A stretch of 64,000 nucleotides of DNA from Notospermus geniculatus (GCA_002633025.1 NMRB01000562.1:1-64000); one strand, 5' to 3'; counted from the stretch's first letter, positions 28,681 through 40,394 are shown. Translations and numbers: made by a program. Notes: generated by a model not told the origin, from the sequence alone.

Positions 28681-29232
28681 GTTTACGCCAAATGTCAGCT
28701 CTTAGTACAAAGATGCAAGTTTTACGAATAAAAAGTTTATCCAAGTGTCGTCTGCGGTGTGGCGATTGATGTTCTATCGATCGTCTGCCGTCAAAGGTTT
28801 GTTTACAAACACACGACAGGAAAAGTGACCGGGGTCTTTCCTACAATCACAGACGACCAATCAATGACATTTCCTACCGTAGAATAACAACTCGATTCTC
28901 TTTGGTTGCTTCGGGATATCTTATGAGTTGATTCCACGTTTGGACGTGATTTGCCGAGATTTGATCGGTAACCAATAGAAACGGTTTGTTGACCTCCGCC
29001 GTTCGCTAGCAGCCTTCGATACCGGGATATGAAAGCGCGTTTTGTTACAGAAATGTTGTTTACCATAATTGACCTGCTTCAGGGTGAATAAGTACCCGTC
29101 ACCCCCTCAGTGGCAGGTGATCTGAGCGAGCGTATCATTGCTAACACTCCACGTGGCGTGATGAAATCTTGGTCCTGTGTCACCAGGGCAGGTGTAACAT
29201 CTCTCAATTGTGTCTGTATGTCAGTGTCTCCC

Positions 29233-29325
29233 CTAATTGTTTGGGAAACGCTGGCAGATAGATCGACACGTTCAAATCACAGCTCATTCCGTCAGACAAG
29301 AGTAGGGGAACACTGACAGATGAGG
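29233..29325 (+). repeat. Dispersed repeat with CTGGCAGATAGATCGA
   Basis: The order TCTCCCCTAATTGT, CTGGCAGATAGATCGA, CTCATTCCGTCAGACAA, AGGGGAACACTGACAGATG recurs near 63115-63230 and in part near 40645-40690. It is probably a mobile element remnant. Confidence 0.65.
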
Positions 29326-29664
29326 ATGCAAGTGAAGGATACAGTAGTCTACTTGTACGAGTGGTCATTGTTTCTGCTGTTTACCCTCCCCCCCTCGTTG
29401 AATGAAAAACCAAGACATGGATTCAAGGGGCAAGGGGACTAACACCAAGGTGTATTTGAAGAAATCTAATTTTTCTGGATCCCCCCCCCCTTCTTCAGAG
29501 CACACGAACACAAACAAATGTTTAGTCGTCGAATCAAAGAGAAAGAAAGATTTGATTGAAAACCTAATCCTTGTTGACACTCCGGGCGAGGTGGTAATTA
29601 AATCCCTTTGATGGTTGTCATGGTTACGGTATGAAATTACGCGGAGTATAATTGGTATCGTTAT

Positions 29665-29866
29665 AGTAGCCGTGGTTACACCTGTCTGAAAAAGCCCGGA
29701 CTTTTTGAAGCCCGGGTCTGAAATAAGCCCGGGCTTTTTGAGAATGTATGCGGCATGTATGGAACGAAAAGCCCGGGCTTTATTTAGACACGGCGATTCA
29801 CAGGACGTGGTGTAAACGCAAAAAGCCCGTGCGACTTTTATGTAGTGTAACCTAAGTTATAGTGAT
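29665..29866. mobile_element. Foldback MITE, family E copy 3
   Basis: AGCCGTGGTTACACCTGTCT at the left and TTTATGTAGTGTAACCTAAG at the right, with AAAAAGCCCGGAC and CCCGGGCTTTTTGA stems inside. Confidence 0.8.
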
Positions 29867-30586
29867 TGATCTATTAAGAAGGGGCAGTCGCTATCAGCTG
29901 ATTGGGCAGGGAGATTATATCAGTGTGCTGCCCTCTATCGGGCTCTATTGAAATCGGATAGGCCCTTTTTTCAACTTATAAAAACCATCAAATTTACACT
30001 AACGAATGTTACCAAAAATGAATTAGCGCTGGGTTATAAACAGTGTATCTCCCTCTTCAGTGTTTCAACAAAGATTTAGGAATACATGTATAACTTCAAC
30101 GGATATCATTTCAATTTCTTATAAACATGACTTCAATTTTGAACCACAAATTGAATATTGAAATCCGATTGGCGAGTGGGTAGCGCGATCCCTGATTATT
30201 TAACTGTTCGTGTCGAAAGATGGCGGGTTCTCATTTCCATTGCTTATAGGCCTGCTGCATTACCTCACATTCAATGAGTTTTTATAAACTTTACAATGAC
30301 GTGTAAGCCTAACTTTTATTCTAAATGTGATTATAATTCGTCTGTAGTGTACTTGAATGCAGCTGCTCTGTCAGCATAATTTTCAACTTTTTCCACCAAT
30401 TCAAAGCTAAAATGTTATTTTTTATTGTCGATTATATTTCATTTTAAAAATCAGCACAGGTGTTGAAGTTCGTATCACAGAAGCAACGGGTTTTAGTAAC
30501 GGATGAATACTGACGCTGAATTGCACAGGCCTAGGGCCTGTGGCCGTATGCCACAGCGGGTAGCCTCTACTCTGCCTACGCACCGC
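29867..30586. other. Gene-free stretch
   Basis: AT-rich unique sequence. I see no exon, element end or RNA gene. Confidence 0.45.
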
Positions 30587-30667
30587 CATCTTCGATGATC
30601 GAAGGCCGATCTGCTATCCACTGCGTTACACCGTGGTGAGCAGATCGGCCTTCGATTATCGAAGATG
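30587..30667. repeat. Hairpin of 81 bp
   Basis: CATCTTCGATGATCGAAGGC pairs with GCCTTCGATTATCGAAGATG. Arms of 28 bp with one mismatch close a loop of about 24 bases. Confidence 0.88.
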
Positions 30668-31092
30668 ACGCACCGCTGGCAGTCAATCTAAATTTTTCGT
30701 CGCGATTGACCAATCAGTGTTCCGCTTTCATCCTGTGTGCGGAACCTTGGAAAGGTATGACGGGCCTTCGACTGGTTCCCGTCTCTGCCAGATGATTATA
30801 CAGCAAACCCAGTCGCCATAACATTTGATTTTAATTTTTATACTTCAACATAGGCCTATTATGTTTCGGAAAATTCACAACCACTTCAAGGGGCGTAGGC
30901 GAAGTTTTACGTCATGGAAATCGCAAAAATACAAATCGACTCCCGATTTTTTGTGGAGCGTCACAGATGCTGTCAAGATTCTCGTGAAACCGCAATCGAT
31001 ATTTTGTACGAGCACCGCAGATGCTGCGTGAATAGAGCGGTTCCTCTGTCGATTAGGCACGGGTCCACAGGATTGGCTGTCAACTGACTAGT

Positions 31093-31176
31093 GAAGATAT
31101 AACCCCATCCCAGGCCGAGGCCTCCTCACTTGCAGGGACTTACCAGGAGAGAAAGTTTCTGTGCTGTCTGACCAAG
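31093..31176 (+). promoter_or_regulatory. Possible TATA box and first non-coding exon of the PAN gene
   Basis: GATATAACCCC at about 31096 could be a TATA box. A strong donor (GACCAAG then GTAAGATTT) ends a putative exon at 31176. The next acceptor (TGTTTATTTTTCAG) opens the signal-peptide exon at 31975. Confidence 0.4.
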
Positions 31177-31432
31177 GTAAGATTTCAGAATTCTCTTCTT
31201 TGTCTCCGAATCTGAAAACCGGAATTCCTTAGTTCAGCGACTAGAGAATATCATATCTCCATTTCCTCGTTTAACATATGTAGGCCTAGATTAATTCCGA
31301 ATTCAAATTCCTTTTCCGTATTCATTTTTTCCCTCGAATATTTTGTTAATTATTTTTGCTCATTGCAACATTTTGTGCATTATTTCCTTTTTTCTAACCG
31401 CAAAGCTTGTTTTCTAGCAAGTGACTCGACTT

Positions 31433-31577
31433 TTAAGGCGTGTTTCTACTATAGCGTATTCCGCGGCGAGCGGTGCGGTTTTCACAGGGTTTTGGATAAT
31501 CCTTTGATCATCCAACAATACATGTCATGTTAATTATCCAAATGACGGTGATAACGGCTCTGCTTGCAGCAAGCCAT
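31433..31577. mobile_element. Foldback MITE, family B copy 2 (partial)
   Basis: AAGGCGTGTTTCTACTATAG and CCGCGGCGAGCGGTGCGGTT match the left half of 3018-3205. The right end is not recognisable. Confidence 0.6.
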
Positions 31578-32054
31578 ATCTTCAATTCGGTTTCAAGGGG
31601 TCCACATTATTATCCCAAGAGCAGGATTTGAACCTGAGATCTTGCAGTCAAGAGTTTTGCGCCCAAAGACCAGGCAGGCTGGGGCCGTGATTTTGCCATG
31701 TTTTCNAAAAATGACTAAATCGTAAGTTGAGGATAATGGGGGTGGGGGAGGGGGGGGGGGGCGGTATGGTCAGAAACAGTAATGTCCTGTCCACTTACTT
31801 AAGTCCCACTCCCGAGCCTGGCAAAGAATGAAAGCGTGCGATATCTTCAATTTAGGATTTGGTCGCCTTTTCCGAGTTCAGGAATGGGACAGGTAAGTGG
31901 GAGTTTAGAGTATTTTCTCCAATATCGCAAAATTTCCAACATTTCACAAGATTTTGTAAATGTTTATTTTTCAGTGAGTTGATATCATCTTCCAATCAAA
32001 GAGCAAAGAAAGACATCCATTGTATTGAATCCCTCTTCAGTTTATTCGGCCATC

Positions 32055-34004
32055 ATGATTTCCTTCCACTTGCTGGCAATTTTGGTTGCGGTGGTCCTTC
32101 TCCAGGGTAAGAATTTATAGACTGTTTCTTCTCGGGAGGGTCAAACTGTGGGAGGTCTGTAAGGGTTCCAAGGACGAGGGAGGAGGAGAAAGAGATGAGG
32201 TTGTAAACAGCAGAAGATGATTCGGCCACCTGCCTCATCATTCTCATTTCTTTTGTTAGAGACAACATGTGCTATGACAGTGTAGTTTCGTAAGAAAGGT
32301 GCGCTTCTCATTATGTTCACCCTAACCGCTTCTATTTCTTAGGAATACAACATATTCATGCTGGAACCGGTGAGTAGAGTGATAAACATATGCTCCTTTT
32401 TTTCGATTCGTCTGCAAATATTTCAACTCATCAGTTACACACTCCATCGATGCGGACACAATGTGCCTCACATTGAGCAGAATGGAATCCTTGACTGACT
32501 GTACCATAAATTTCGGCAGTGAATTTTCCCACGAAAACAATAAATCAATAAATCATTTAGTCAACAATTTTTCAGACTGTACCTACACCTATCAGAACGC
32601 TGACTGCGGTGGTCGTGATATTTATCATGGAAAACACGACCGTCCTACCTGCCGTGCTCTCTGCAACAAGCGAGCAGATTGCAAGTCATTCCATCAACAA
32701 GGCGGCAATTGTTGGCTCAAGAATTACGTCTGTTCACGAAAAGAGTTGACTCACGTTGGAACAAAGAATTATGCTCAGTTTACAAGTAAGTCTTCAATTA
32801 ATCACGAAATTAAATATCATACTATGTGTACAAGACTACAATTTTTCTACTTGAGATAAGTAGAGTTCATCAACATATTGAAATGTTAGTTTTATTCGGA
32901 CAGGTCTTTTAAAGAATCTGTATTGAAATAAGGAGTTAACTTCTCGGTGTAATAGAATGTCATGTACCCCGATATGAGGTGTCTCCCAACAAAAGATACT
33001 GATGGAATAATGGTCAGCTACAATAGGCCGGACACTAACATAACGAAACTTAAAAACATGCCCTGAAAAACTTTTCTAAATTTTCATTTTCAGAACATTG
33101 CGCAGGTGAGCTAAGTACATGTACACTGTATGTCATTTTTAAACAGCCTCTGTCTGAAACCGAAAGTGCCTCGTAAAATTTCAGCAAAACTCAACATTTA
33201 CAATGTATTTGGCTTTCCTCCAGAAATGTTAGTAAAAAGTAACAACCGTGTTATATAGCTTTCGGAAGCTTCATGTAAAATGTTTGAGATGTTTGAGACG
33301 CGGAATATTCTATCACTTTAAATACACTTTAGTTTTCATGAGAAAATCGCTTTTATTCCATAGGAACAGTACAATATCGTGCTGCTAAAGGTAAGAAATG
33401 ATATCAACTGCTCGGATTCTAAAGAAGTTCTTTAGGTGACGTCACGCTTCCATGACGACACGATGCCGCCATATTGGCGTCAAAATTTCAAGCGACGTCA
33501 CGTCATGAACACAGCGTCAACACACAGATCGTGACGTCAAAATGTCATGACGTGATATTAACGTCGTCACTGGCCATTTGACGGCCAACATGGCTGATTC
33601 TTTGCAGTCACGTGACTGTTGTGACGTCAATGAAACATCTCTATTAGAATTTTATGTGTCTACATTTTAAATTTATATCCTTAACGCGATTATTGATCAA
33701 TAGGCCTACTTTGGGTAATAGATGTTACATCAAAGTTGCAGCCTGATCTGCGATGACAAAAACAAAATGAAACATCCTTGTATCAATGTTTCAGCATGTA
33801 AGTACACGTTTGAGAACGCCGACTGCTCTGGCCGTGATATTTATCATGGAAAACATAATCGTGACGTCTGCCGTGAACTGTGCAACGATCGTTTTGACTG
33901 CCTGTCCTTCCAACAGCGAGGCAATGATTGTTGGCTCAAAAGTTATGTCTGTTCAAAGAGCCAGTTGACTCATGTTGGGAAAAAGAGTTTCGCTCAGTTT
34001 ACAA
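32055..34004 (+). CDS. Secreted protein with two PAN/apple domains (3' end open)
   Basis: Exons: 32055-32106 (5' part of the exon from 31975 is non-coding), 32343-32369, 32576-32785, 33094-33105, 33364-33390 and 33795-34004. Every intron is phase 1 with GT-AG ends. Exon 1 codes a signal peptide, MISFHLLAILVAVVLLQ. Two 27-nt linker exons each precede a 210-nt exon coding a PAN/apple domain. Both domains carry the words NADC, GRDIYHGKH, CWLK and LTHVGK/T, and seven cysteines. A 12-nt exon after domain 1 adds KHCA and so an eighth cysteine, likely the partner of the first. PAN domains bind protein or sugar ligands outside the cell. The last donor (ACAA then GTAAGT) copies that of domain 1, so more exons are expected downstream, but I cannot find them. 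Read without splicing, the frame would stop a few codons later. Confidence 0.85.
33428..33625. repeat. Palindrome-rich dispersed repeat, copy 2
   Basis: Many TGACGTCA, CATGACGTGA and CACGTGAC words. CCATATTGGCGTCAAAAT faces ATTTGACGGCCAACATGG. It resembles 9955-10125 and lies in an intron of the PAN gene. Confidence 0.6.
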
Positions 34005-34571
34005 GTAAGTCTAATTAATTGTCTTCAGTAATGTAATAAGATTATAGATTATCACATGTCCCAATTTTACTTCTTGCAAAAATGTCCAGGATAAGATATT
34101 TCCAAACATTAGGACATGTAAGATCGGTAGATATCATCAAAACATTGAAATGGGTACCAAGACTTTTTGTGTATGCTTGCTGTGTTGATTAGAACGCAAC
34201 AGGCAAAGAGAAAAAATCTTAGTAAAAAAACATCGTAGCACAAAAAAACTTTAGTATAAAAAATCTTAGTACATCACGATTTAAAGGAGTTAGACGCCGA
34301 AGTTGTAAACAAGCTGGTTTGTTTACAAATATGGTCGGCAAACTAGTTTTATTCCTTCGTGCAGGTGATTATTGAGGTTAAACGTTTCTTATCTTTATTT
34401 GATTAATTTTCAATGTCAGACAATAATTGGGCGAGGACATCATTACAAAAACATTCGTTTGTACTGAGATAACTTATCAGTGTGTCTGCATGGAGGAATT
34501 CCAAAATGTCATCCTCGGTTTTTGACATTGGGTGCTGAATCATGTTTAAAAGATACTGTTTCATCAATAGA
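34005..34571. other. Probable intron, no feature seen
   Basis: Searched for a further short PAN-gene exon like those at 33094 and 33364, without success. Confidence 0.4.
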
Positions 34572-34700
34572 CATTGGGTCATATGAATAAAGACTAGTAA
34601 ATGCTTTTACTTGAACTTTGCAATACAAATGCACTAGGCAGTGCTGTACAAACCTGAAGTAAAAGCATTTGCTAATCTTTATTCATATGACCCATTGTCG
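34572..34700. repeat. Long hairpin of about 129 bp
   Basis: ATTGGGTCATATGAATAAAG pairs with CTTTATTCATATGACCCATT. Arms are about 50 bp with few mismatches around a short loop near 34635. Confidence 0.88.
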
Positions 34701-35921
34701 TGCAGGAGAAAACCGGAGCATCCAGAGAGCGTTAGTATAGGGGCATTGCTCCAATTGAGTTGTCTCATTTTGCTCTCAATGGGTAAGTCACCATTGTCAG
34801 ATTCCGTTATCACCCTATGGCATTACTCCTTTCTAGCCTAATCAAAAAAATTAGGGCGGTCCTAAGGAAGGCAGTAAGGGGAGTGAATGACAGGTCTTAA
34901 AATAGCTCACAGCAAATAATAGCCTCAGGAAACCTTTTGTGGTAGTAGTATTGGCCACTTGTACAATGTTAATGCAATCAGGGGGTAATTACTTTTGCAG
35001 TAATCCTTAGTGTGACTGTATGGGGCAGTACTCAGAGGTATATTGTATACAGGTTTGCAGAATTGTAGCATTATGGTGGGGTTGGATTTGAGCTTGAAGA
35101 AAAGCTGAAGTTTGACCTTTCTCAATGCTTCAAGCATAGAGAAAAGTGACTTCAATGAAAGTGTGGCTGAAGTCAGACCCTAGCATTCCGCCCGTCTTGC
35201 GTACATAAAAAAGCTGGAGAATTAACCCTTGCAGTTCTGAAAATGCCCAATGCTTGGCTTTCTGACGAGTGTGTCAGTGAGAAAAAATGCAGAGATGAAC
35301 TTCAACTGAGATGTCTAAAATCGCAATGGCTATTTGTACCGTCACGGTGCAAATAACGCCAAACCAGTTCTTTTTCACACCGTTGTAAACAGCCAATCAG
35401 AAAGCTCCATTCCAGACATGCCAGATGAGGCGGTTTCATCTCACACAATGCCGGATTTTTTTTGAATATGCTTGATGAAAACGTCATTTTATAACCACTA
35501 CCAGGATAAAAAGTTTTATATCAATGCTTTTCTGGGGAAGGTACATGTAGGCCTACCTAAGTATCTAATTATTCCCCTCATTTCGTAGATATATTATACA
35601 AGAAGTCGTTTTCCAGAGGTTTACGCGAATTTTCGACTCAAACGGGTCTTCATCAGCCGGGCAATTCTTTGCAAAAAGTTCGGAAAAGTCTTTTCTNCAT
35701 GGGCAGGTTTAATCCTATATAAACCCATTAAATCAGCCAGCAGTACCACACTTCCAAATTGTTATTATGTAATGTTAACAGATCTATATTGAGGAGAATC
35801 TATAAATAGAATGTAAACATTTGTTCTTGATGATTGGCAGTCATTAGGCCCCGCCTTCCTGAGTTTGCCAGAAAGGAGTAATGCCATTAGGTGTTATGGC
35901 TTATGCCGAGACCAGTGACAC
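34701..35921. other. Gene-free stretch with sparse repeats
   Basis: TGGCATTACTCCTTTCT near 34817 is inverted near 35872 as AGAAAGGAGTAATGCCA and may bound one 1.07-kb element. Around 35100-35180, sequence with GAAAGTGTGGCTGAAGTCAGA recurs near 60358. No exon is visible. Confidence 0.45.
35585..35670 (-). mobile_element. Possible retroelement 3' fragment
   Basis: On the minus strand: CTGATGAAGACCCG, then GAGTCGAAAATTCGCG, then AACGACTTC. Same word order as 16745-16815. Confidence 0.35.
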
Positions 35922-36400
35922 AAATGACTGCCCATGTAGCTTTCTATGGGTGAGTTCCCCAGCCATAAAGAGCCAACTTGTGTGGGAAAATTCTCATGTG
36001 GCGCAGCACCAAATGTCAATTTCAATGGTAAGCCATGGAAAATTGACAGAATTGATGCCATACCACCCTCCCACACAGAGCAAATGGCTGCCCATAGCTT
36101 TCTATGGGTAATTTCCCCATAGAGAGCCGACTAGGACTAGAGCGCGAAAATTATCACTTGGAGCAGCACCTAAATAGTGTCAATTTCAAAATGGAAATCA
36201 TGAAAAATCGACAGAATTGATGCCATCCAGCCTCCCGCACAGAGCATTGACATAAATGACTGCCCATAGCTTTCTATGGGTAATTTCCCCATAGAGAGCC
36301 GACTAGTGTGAGAAAATTATCACTTGGAGCAGCACCAAGTGTCAATTTCAAATGTAAATCATGAAAAATCGACCAAATTGATGTCATACCAGCATCCCAC
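35922..36400. repeat. Tandem repeat of about 165-bp units
   Basis: Three copies begin with GACTGCCC(AT)AGCTTTCTATGGGT at about 35927, 36088 and 36258, and share TCACTTGGAGCAGCACC and AAAATCGAC. Related single words (GTTGGCTCTC, TGGGCAATTCACC) occur near 9465, 42345, 42555 and 55060. Confidence 0.8.
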
Positions 36401-36888
36401 AGTCAGTGACCTTGACCTTAATGTCAGAGTTCAGCATGGTTGGAATGTGTACTTAGATGGGTGATAAAAAAACTGTTTATCTTGCCCTGGGCCATATGTC
36501 TAATTTACCCCACATAGAAACTATATGTAGGACAATTAATCACGTACTTCTGTTAACCCTTTGAGTTTGGTGTGACGTGCTGGACCAAATTGCCCAAATG
36601 TCTGTTGCAATATCAGTCTATTGGGACTCGTTCTGTAGTGGTCTGCTCTGCATCACATTTAAGGCTTGTTTTTTGTCGGTATGCAGTTGTTTTGTCGGAA
36701 TAAACTTGGTCAGGGAAAAATACTCTCATAAATCCTCGCCTGACAATAACCACGGTTACAATGTCCTTTTTCTGGTTCATTTACTCGTTCATTTTCTTTT
36801 TTATTTGTTTATTTATTGTTCAGAGAATTTTATGAGTTCGTGCATAAATCGTTCACTTGGGAAGAGCTGATTGCTCAAGTTATTCTCA

Positions 36889-36992
36889 GGGTGTCACAAA
36901 AAATATCCATCCATCTGCAAACAACATTCGAGAACAACGGAGTCCATATCATTCTGGGGAACATTTTTTGTGGTCCACCCTGTACAATGATT
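36889..36992. mobile_element. Short MITE with AGGGTG..CACAAAAAAT ends
   Basis: CAGGGTGTCACAAAAAATAT at the left and CATTTTTTGTGGTCCACCCTG at the right are inverted copies, about 104 bp in all. A lone end of the same type (GGCCACCCTGTACATG) is near 48063. Confidence 0.7.
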
Positions 36993-37837
36993 AATGCTGC
37001 AGCAGATGTAACACAAAATCCACCATCAAGGCTCCAGCATGGCGAGCAAGGATTGCCGTCCTGTGAACTTTTCACCCTCGCCAGACCCGCATCATTTTCG
37101 GGTTGCGATTCTTAATCTAATCAGCCCTATCATTCAAAGTGGGAAAAATTACCAATTACATGTAATATGTTGATTATAACTTGTTGTTTTGATCAACAAT
37201 ATACAACAATCGGATGGAATTTTGAAAGGGTGCATATAATGAACGGAATGCGAAAAGATCTAACTGGAATGAAGACAATCTCGCAATGGCCATTCCGTGT
37301 TTTATACCCAATCATCAAGGCGTGAGTATTTTCAGAATGTTAAGATAACTATTGTAATCTTTCTCAGCTGTGGAAATAGTTCCTCAATCTCGCTACATTC
37401 CTCGCGATCATGCTGGCCTAGTGGTAGGATAGGGGTTAATGTTGTTGGGATTTGAAACCATGCAGATTGTGGAAAAAACAGGATCCTCGGAATCTGCCAT
37501 GAATGTTGCTGCATCTTCACATTCCAATTCCGTGCCACCCTAACTAGGCCACCACTGCATCTACATCATATTACAACTCATACACGATACGACGGTCTTC
37601 TTAAATTGGTACCAAATGCCCATCAATCTGTTCAATGATGGGTTCCTTTGATCTCTGTGTGTATTTTAGCTGAATCCAGGTAGCTTCTGTACATCCATGC
37701 TAAATGCTAGCCCCATGCTGGATAACTAGCCAGGTAGCACTACAAAACTAAAGAATATTCAGGTACATTTAGGCCAGACATAGAAAATGCAATGTTTCTT
37801 TCCTCGATCCATCTCTCCATGGTAGGATTTATGTGAG
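36993..37837. other. Gene-free stretch
   Basis: No recognisable exon or element. Confidence 0.4.
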
Positions 37838-38005
37838 GGACTTTATTGTCAATAGGTGGCAGCACTGCAATAGCATTCTTGACCAATACTGTTCCCTTTC
37901 AATAAGAGATTGACATGGGACCATGCTAAGTGCATTTCAAAAGATTTCTATGACAGCGACACCTACAGTGGCCAAAGGTTCCCCATTGGAACCAATCTCC
38001 AATGC
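37838..38005 (+). repeat. Dispersed repeat, copy 1 of 2
   Basis: TTGTCAATAGGTGGCAGCACTG, then CCTTTCAATAAGA, GATTGACATGGGACCAT, and GACAGCGACACCT recur in order at 51518-51690. Confidence 0.8.
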
Positions 38006-38369
38006 AGAGGTCAGACGGTTTCACCTTACTGACTCTGCCTTCAAACGTCAGTGCCCCGTACTTCTTTTCGCGTAGGAATGACGTCATTTAAGATGGCAGC
38101 CTCCTTGTTGCACGTGGTTATGTTTACACTCACAAAATCATGTGATCAAATTCGACGAAGCTGATTGGTCCATCGATTTGGTTGCTTCTAAAACAGAAAC
38201 TATTTCTGCCGGAACGACCGAACCGAATCACAGCCACACATGTAATCCGCCGCTAAATAGTGCAACACAAAATAATGAACAAATGTTAAAAAATCATGGT
38301 GTGTTTGGTGTTTTGGTACACTTCTAAACTTGACATTACGATTATGATTTTATTAGGGTGAAAAACTAG

Positions 38370-39075
38370 CTGTAGATCAGTTTTTAGCTCACTCGTGAGC
38401 TATTACCATCCTGCGGTGTCCGTCGTCCGTCGTCGTCCGNNNNNNNNNNNNNNNNNNNNNNNNNNNNNNNNNNNNNNNNNNNAGCACGTCAAATTTCGGC
38501 CTGATTAAACATCCAATATGGCCGCCAGGTGGCGTAACCCGAAAATCATCAAATGTGCTGTAACTCAGGAACGACTTGACCCAGAGCAATCAAATGTGCT
38601 ATGTCGCTTCTTCTAGATGACGTTTATGTGCATGTGAAGTTTTGGCCCAATCGGACATCCAATATGGCCACCAGGTGGCGTAACCTGAAAATCATCCAAG
38701 TGCTATAACTCAGGAACGGCTTGACCCAGAGTGCTCAAACTTGATATTTACCTCTCTCTAGGTGACCTTTACAAGCACGTCAAATTTCGGCCTGATTAAA
38801 CTTCCAATATGGCCGCCAGGTGGCGTAACCCGAAAATCATGAAATGTGCGATAACTCAGGAACGACTTGACCCAGAGCACTCAAATGTGCTATGTGGCTC
38901 CCTCTAGATGACCTTTATGTGCATGTGAAGTTTTGGCCCGATCGAACATCCAATATGGCCGCCAGGTGGCATAACCCAACAATCATTGAAGTCCTGCAAC
39001 TTGGGAATGACCTGACCCAGATTGCTCATAACTGACATGTACCTCTCTCTGTCATTACACTGTTATGTCCAAACG
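38370..39075. repeat. Satellite-like array with about 146-bp half units
   Basis: TCCAATATGGCCGCCAGGTG recurs four times about 146 bp apart, and AGCACGTCAAATTTCGGCCT twice 292 bp apart. The start is GTCCGTCGTC-rich, and a 43-base gap (38440-38482) lies inside the array, so the copy number is uncertain. Confidence 0.88.
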
Positions 39076-39224
39076 AGTGAGCACATGGTCCATGGACCAT
39101 TTCATTCTTCATTCTGCTCATTCCGAGCAGAAGTGATGAGGGCGTTTGAAGCCAGTGGTACAAGTGGAGCAAACCAAAAACGCGGAACGCCGTAACACTG
39201 GGCTAGCGAGTTTGCATTGGAACA

Positions 39225-39534
39225 TGATTACTTCTGATATTCAAACTCACCACCAGAGGGCCAATCATCACACACGTAACACCTGATTCGCTGAAGTGAG
39301 AGGGCAAATCAGCCAATCAGGCATCGTGTCCTTGAATAGAGAATGCTAGTTCAGACATTCCAATTGCACTGGGATTCCTTATTTGAGTCCTTGGGCATGG
39401 CACTTTATCCATATTCACTCTGCAGCCATTGGCTCTCATAAGCTGTGTGCTGATTGGGGATCATTGAAGTCCAATCACATCCTACATCACAGTGAGTCAA
39501 ACGACCGGAAATGAAGCCGCAACGATCTATAAAT
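39225..39534 (+). promoter_or_regulatory. Candidate promoter: five CCAAT boxes and a TATA box
   Basis: CCAAT or ATTGG occurs near 39261, 39313, 39428, 39454 and 39471. CTATAAAT at 39527-39534 fits a TATA box with start of transcription near 39560. The next 100 bases lead to an ATG with a good downstream donor. Confidence 0.5.
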
Positions 39535-39661
39535 GGCGGCTTCGCAAAAATTTCCTCGTGTTTTCCTGAGCGACTGAAACCAGGAGCTGTTCACCTTCAA
39601 GTCTTACCTATAACTCACTCGGAACCTCCGCTACCTGTATGTGCTGTCTGAGAATGCCTGG

Positions 39662-39737
39662 ATGGCTTCCAGATTGAAGAAAAAGAGGAAAACAGCTAAA
39701 AAACGTACTTTGCTCCACATATTGCTGTGTTATATCT
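39662..39737 (+). CDS. Possible first coding exon, very basic N-terminus
   Basis: ATG at 39662, 25 codons, then a consensus-like donor (ATCT then GTGAGTGG) in phase 1. The peptide begins MASRLKKKRKTAKKRT and ends in LLHILLCYI, a basic head followed by the start of a hydrophobic stretch, as in type II membrane anchors. A short upstream open frame (ATG at 39653, seven codons) precedes it. No later exon could be tied to it, so the gene and its function are unknown. The call rests on the TATA/CCAAT context and the donor. Confidence 0.33.
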
Positions 39738-40036
39738 GTGAGTGGAATGATTTTTTTTGAAAATTCGACACTTTTAGGCTATGAAAATCACCTCTTCATG
39801 TAGAGTTAAATCAGTGCAGACGATAAAGTGCTGTTTGTTGGAGAGAGAATGTAGAAAGAGGGTCAAAATGTTGGGGTTTCTTCTGCCAAAGTACATTAGA
39901 AGCGATAAGTTTGAAGACCCTATGTCTGCATCGTCATCTGCCTCTCCACAAAAGAGAACATTACAAGATTTATAAATACTGTAAACCAGACAATGGTGGA
40001 TCATAATGATAAACAGCTCATCGCGATGCTGAAACA

Positions 40037-40190
40037 ATTGTCCTAATTACACCGACAATTAACGGTCATTACCGAGACATTGGATTACTTATTCATGCCG
40101 TTCTACGTTCACTGCCGTTTATCGGCTTGCCACCAATTGGATCCATCATCATAGACGAGTGATCGATGCGACACGATAATTAGGACAAAC
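40037..40190. repeat. Element with short inverted ends
   Basis: TTGTCCTAATTA at the left and TAATTAGGACAA at the right, 150 bp apart. This may be a small MITE. Confidence 0.5.
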
Positions 40191-40394
40191 TGTGTCTGTG
40201 AAATTTTCAATCAGAATTTAATAACAGATGATTTAGAGACGCTGAACCTTTTTTATTTGACTAATAGTTCTCTTTATCTTATTTACTGCGCTGTAGCTCA
40301 GTTGATGGATGAGCCTTGTACAAGTGTAACAGTTGTCAGTGTTTGTTATGCTAAGTGTTCCGACATTTTGGGGAAAAGCTTGCAAAAAGATTGA

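Noticed and set aside
30825-31031. Basic 68-codon open frame
   Set aside because: No family resemblance, no splice context, and close to repeats. Not strong enough to call a gene.
33722-33794. Upstream ATG making the second PAN exon look like a separate gene
   Set aside because: The sequence before 33795 ends in a good acceptor, and the exon matches the phase 1 pattern of the first domain.
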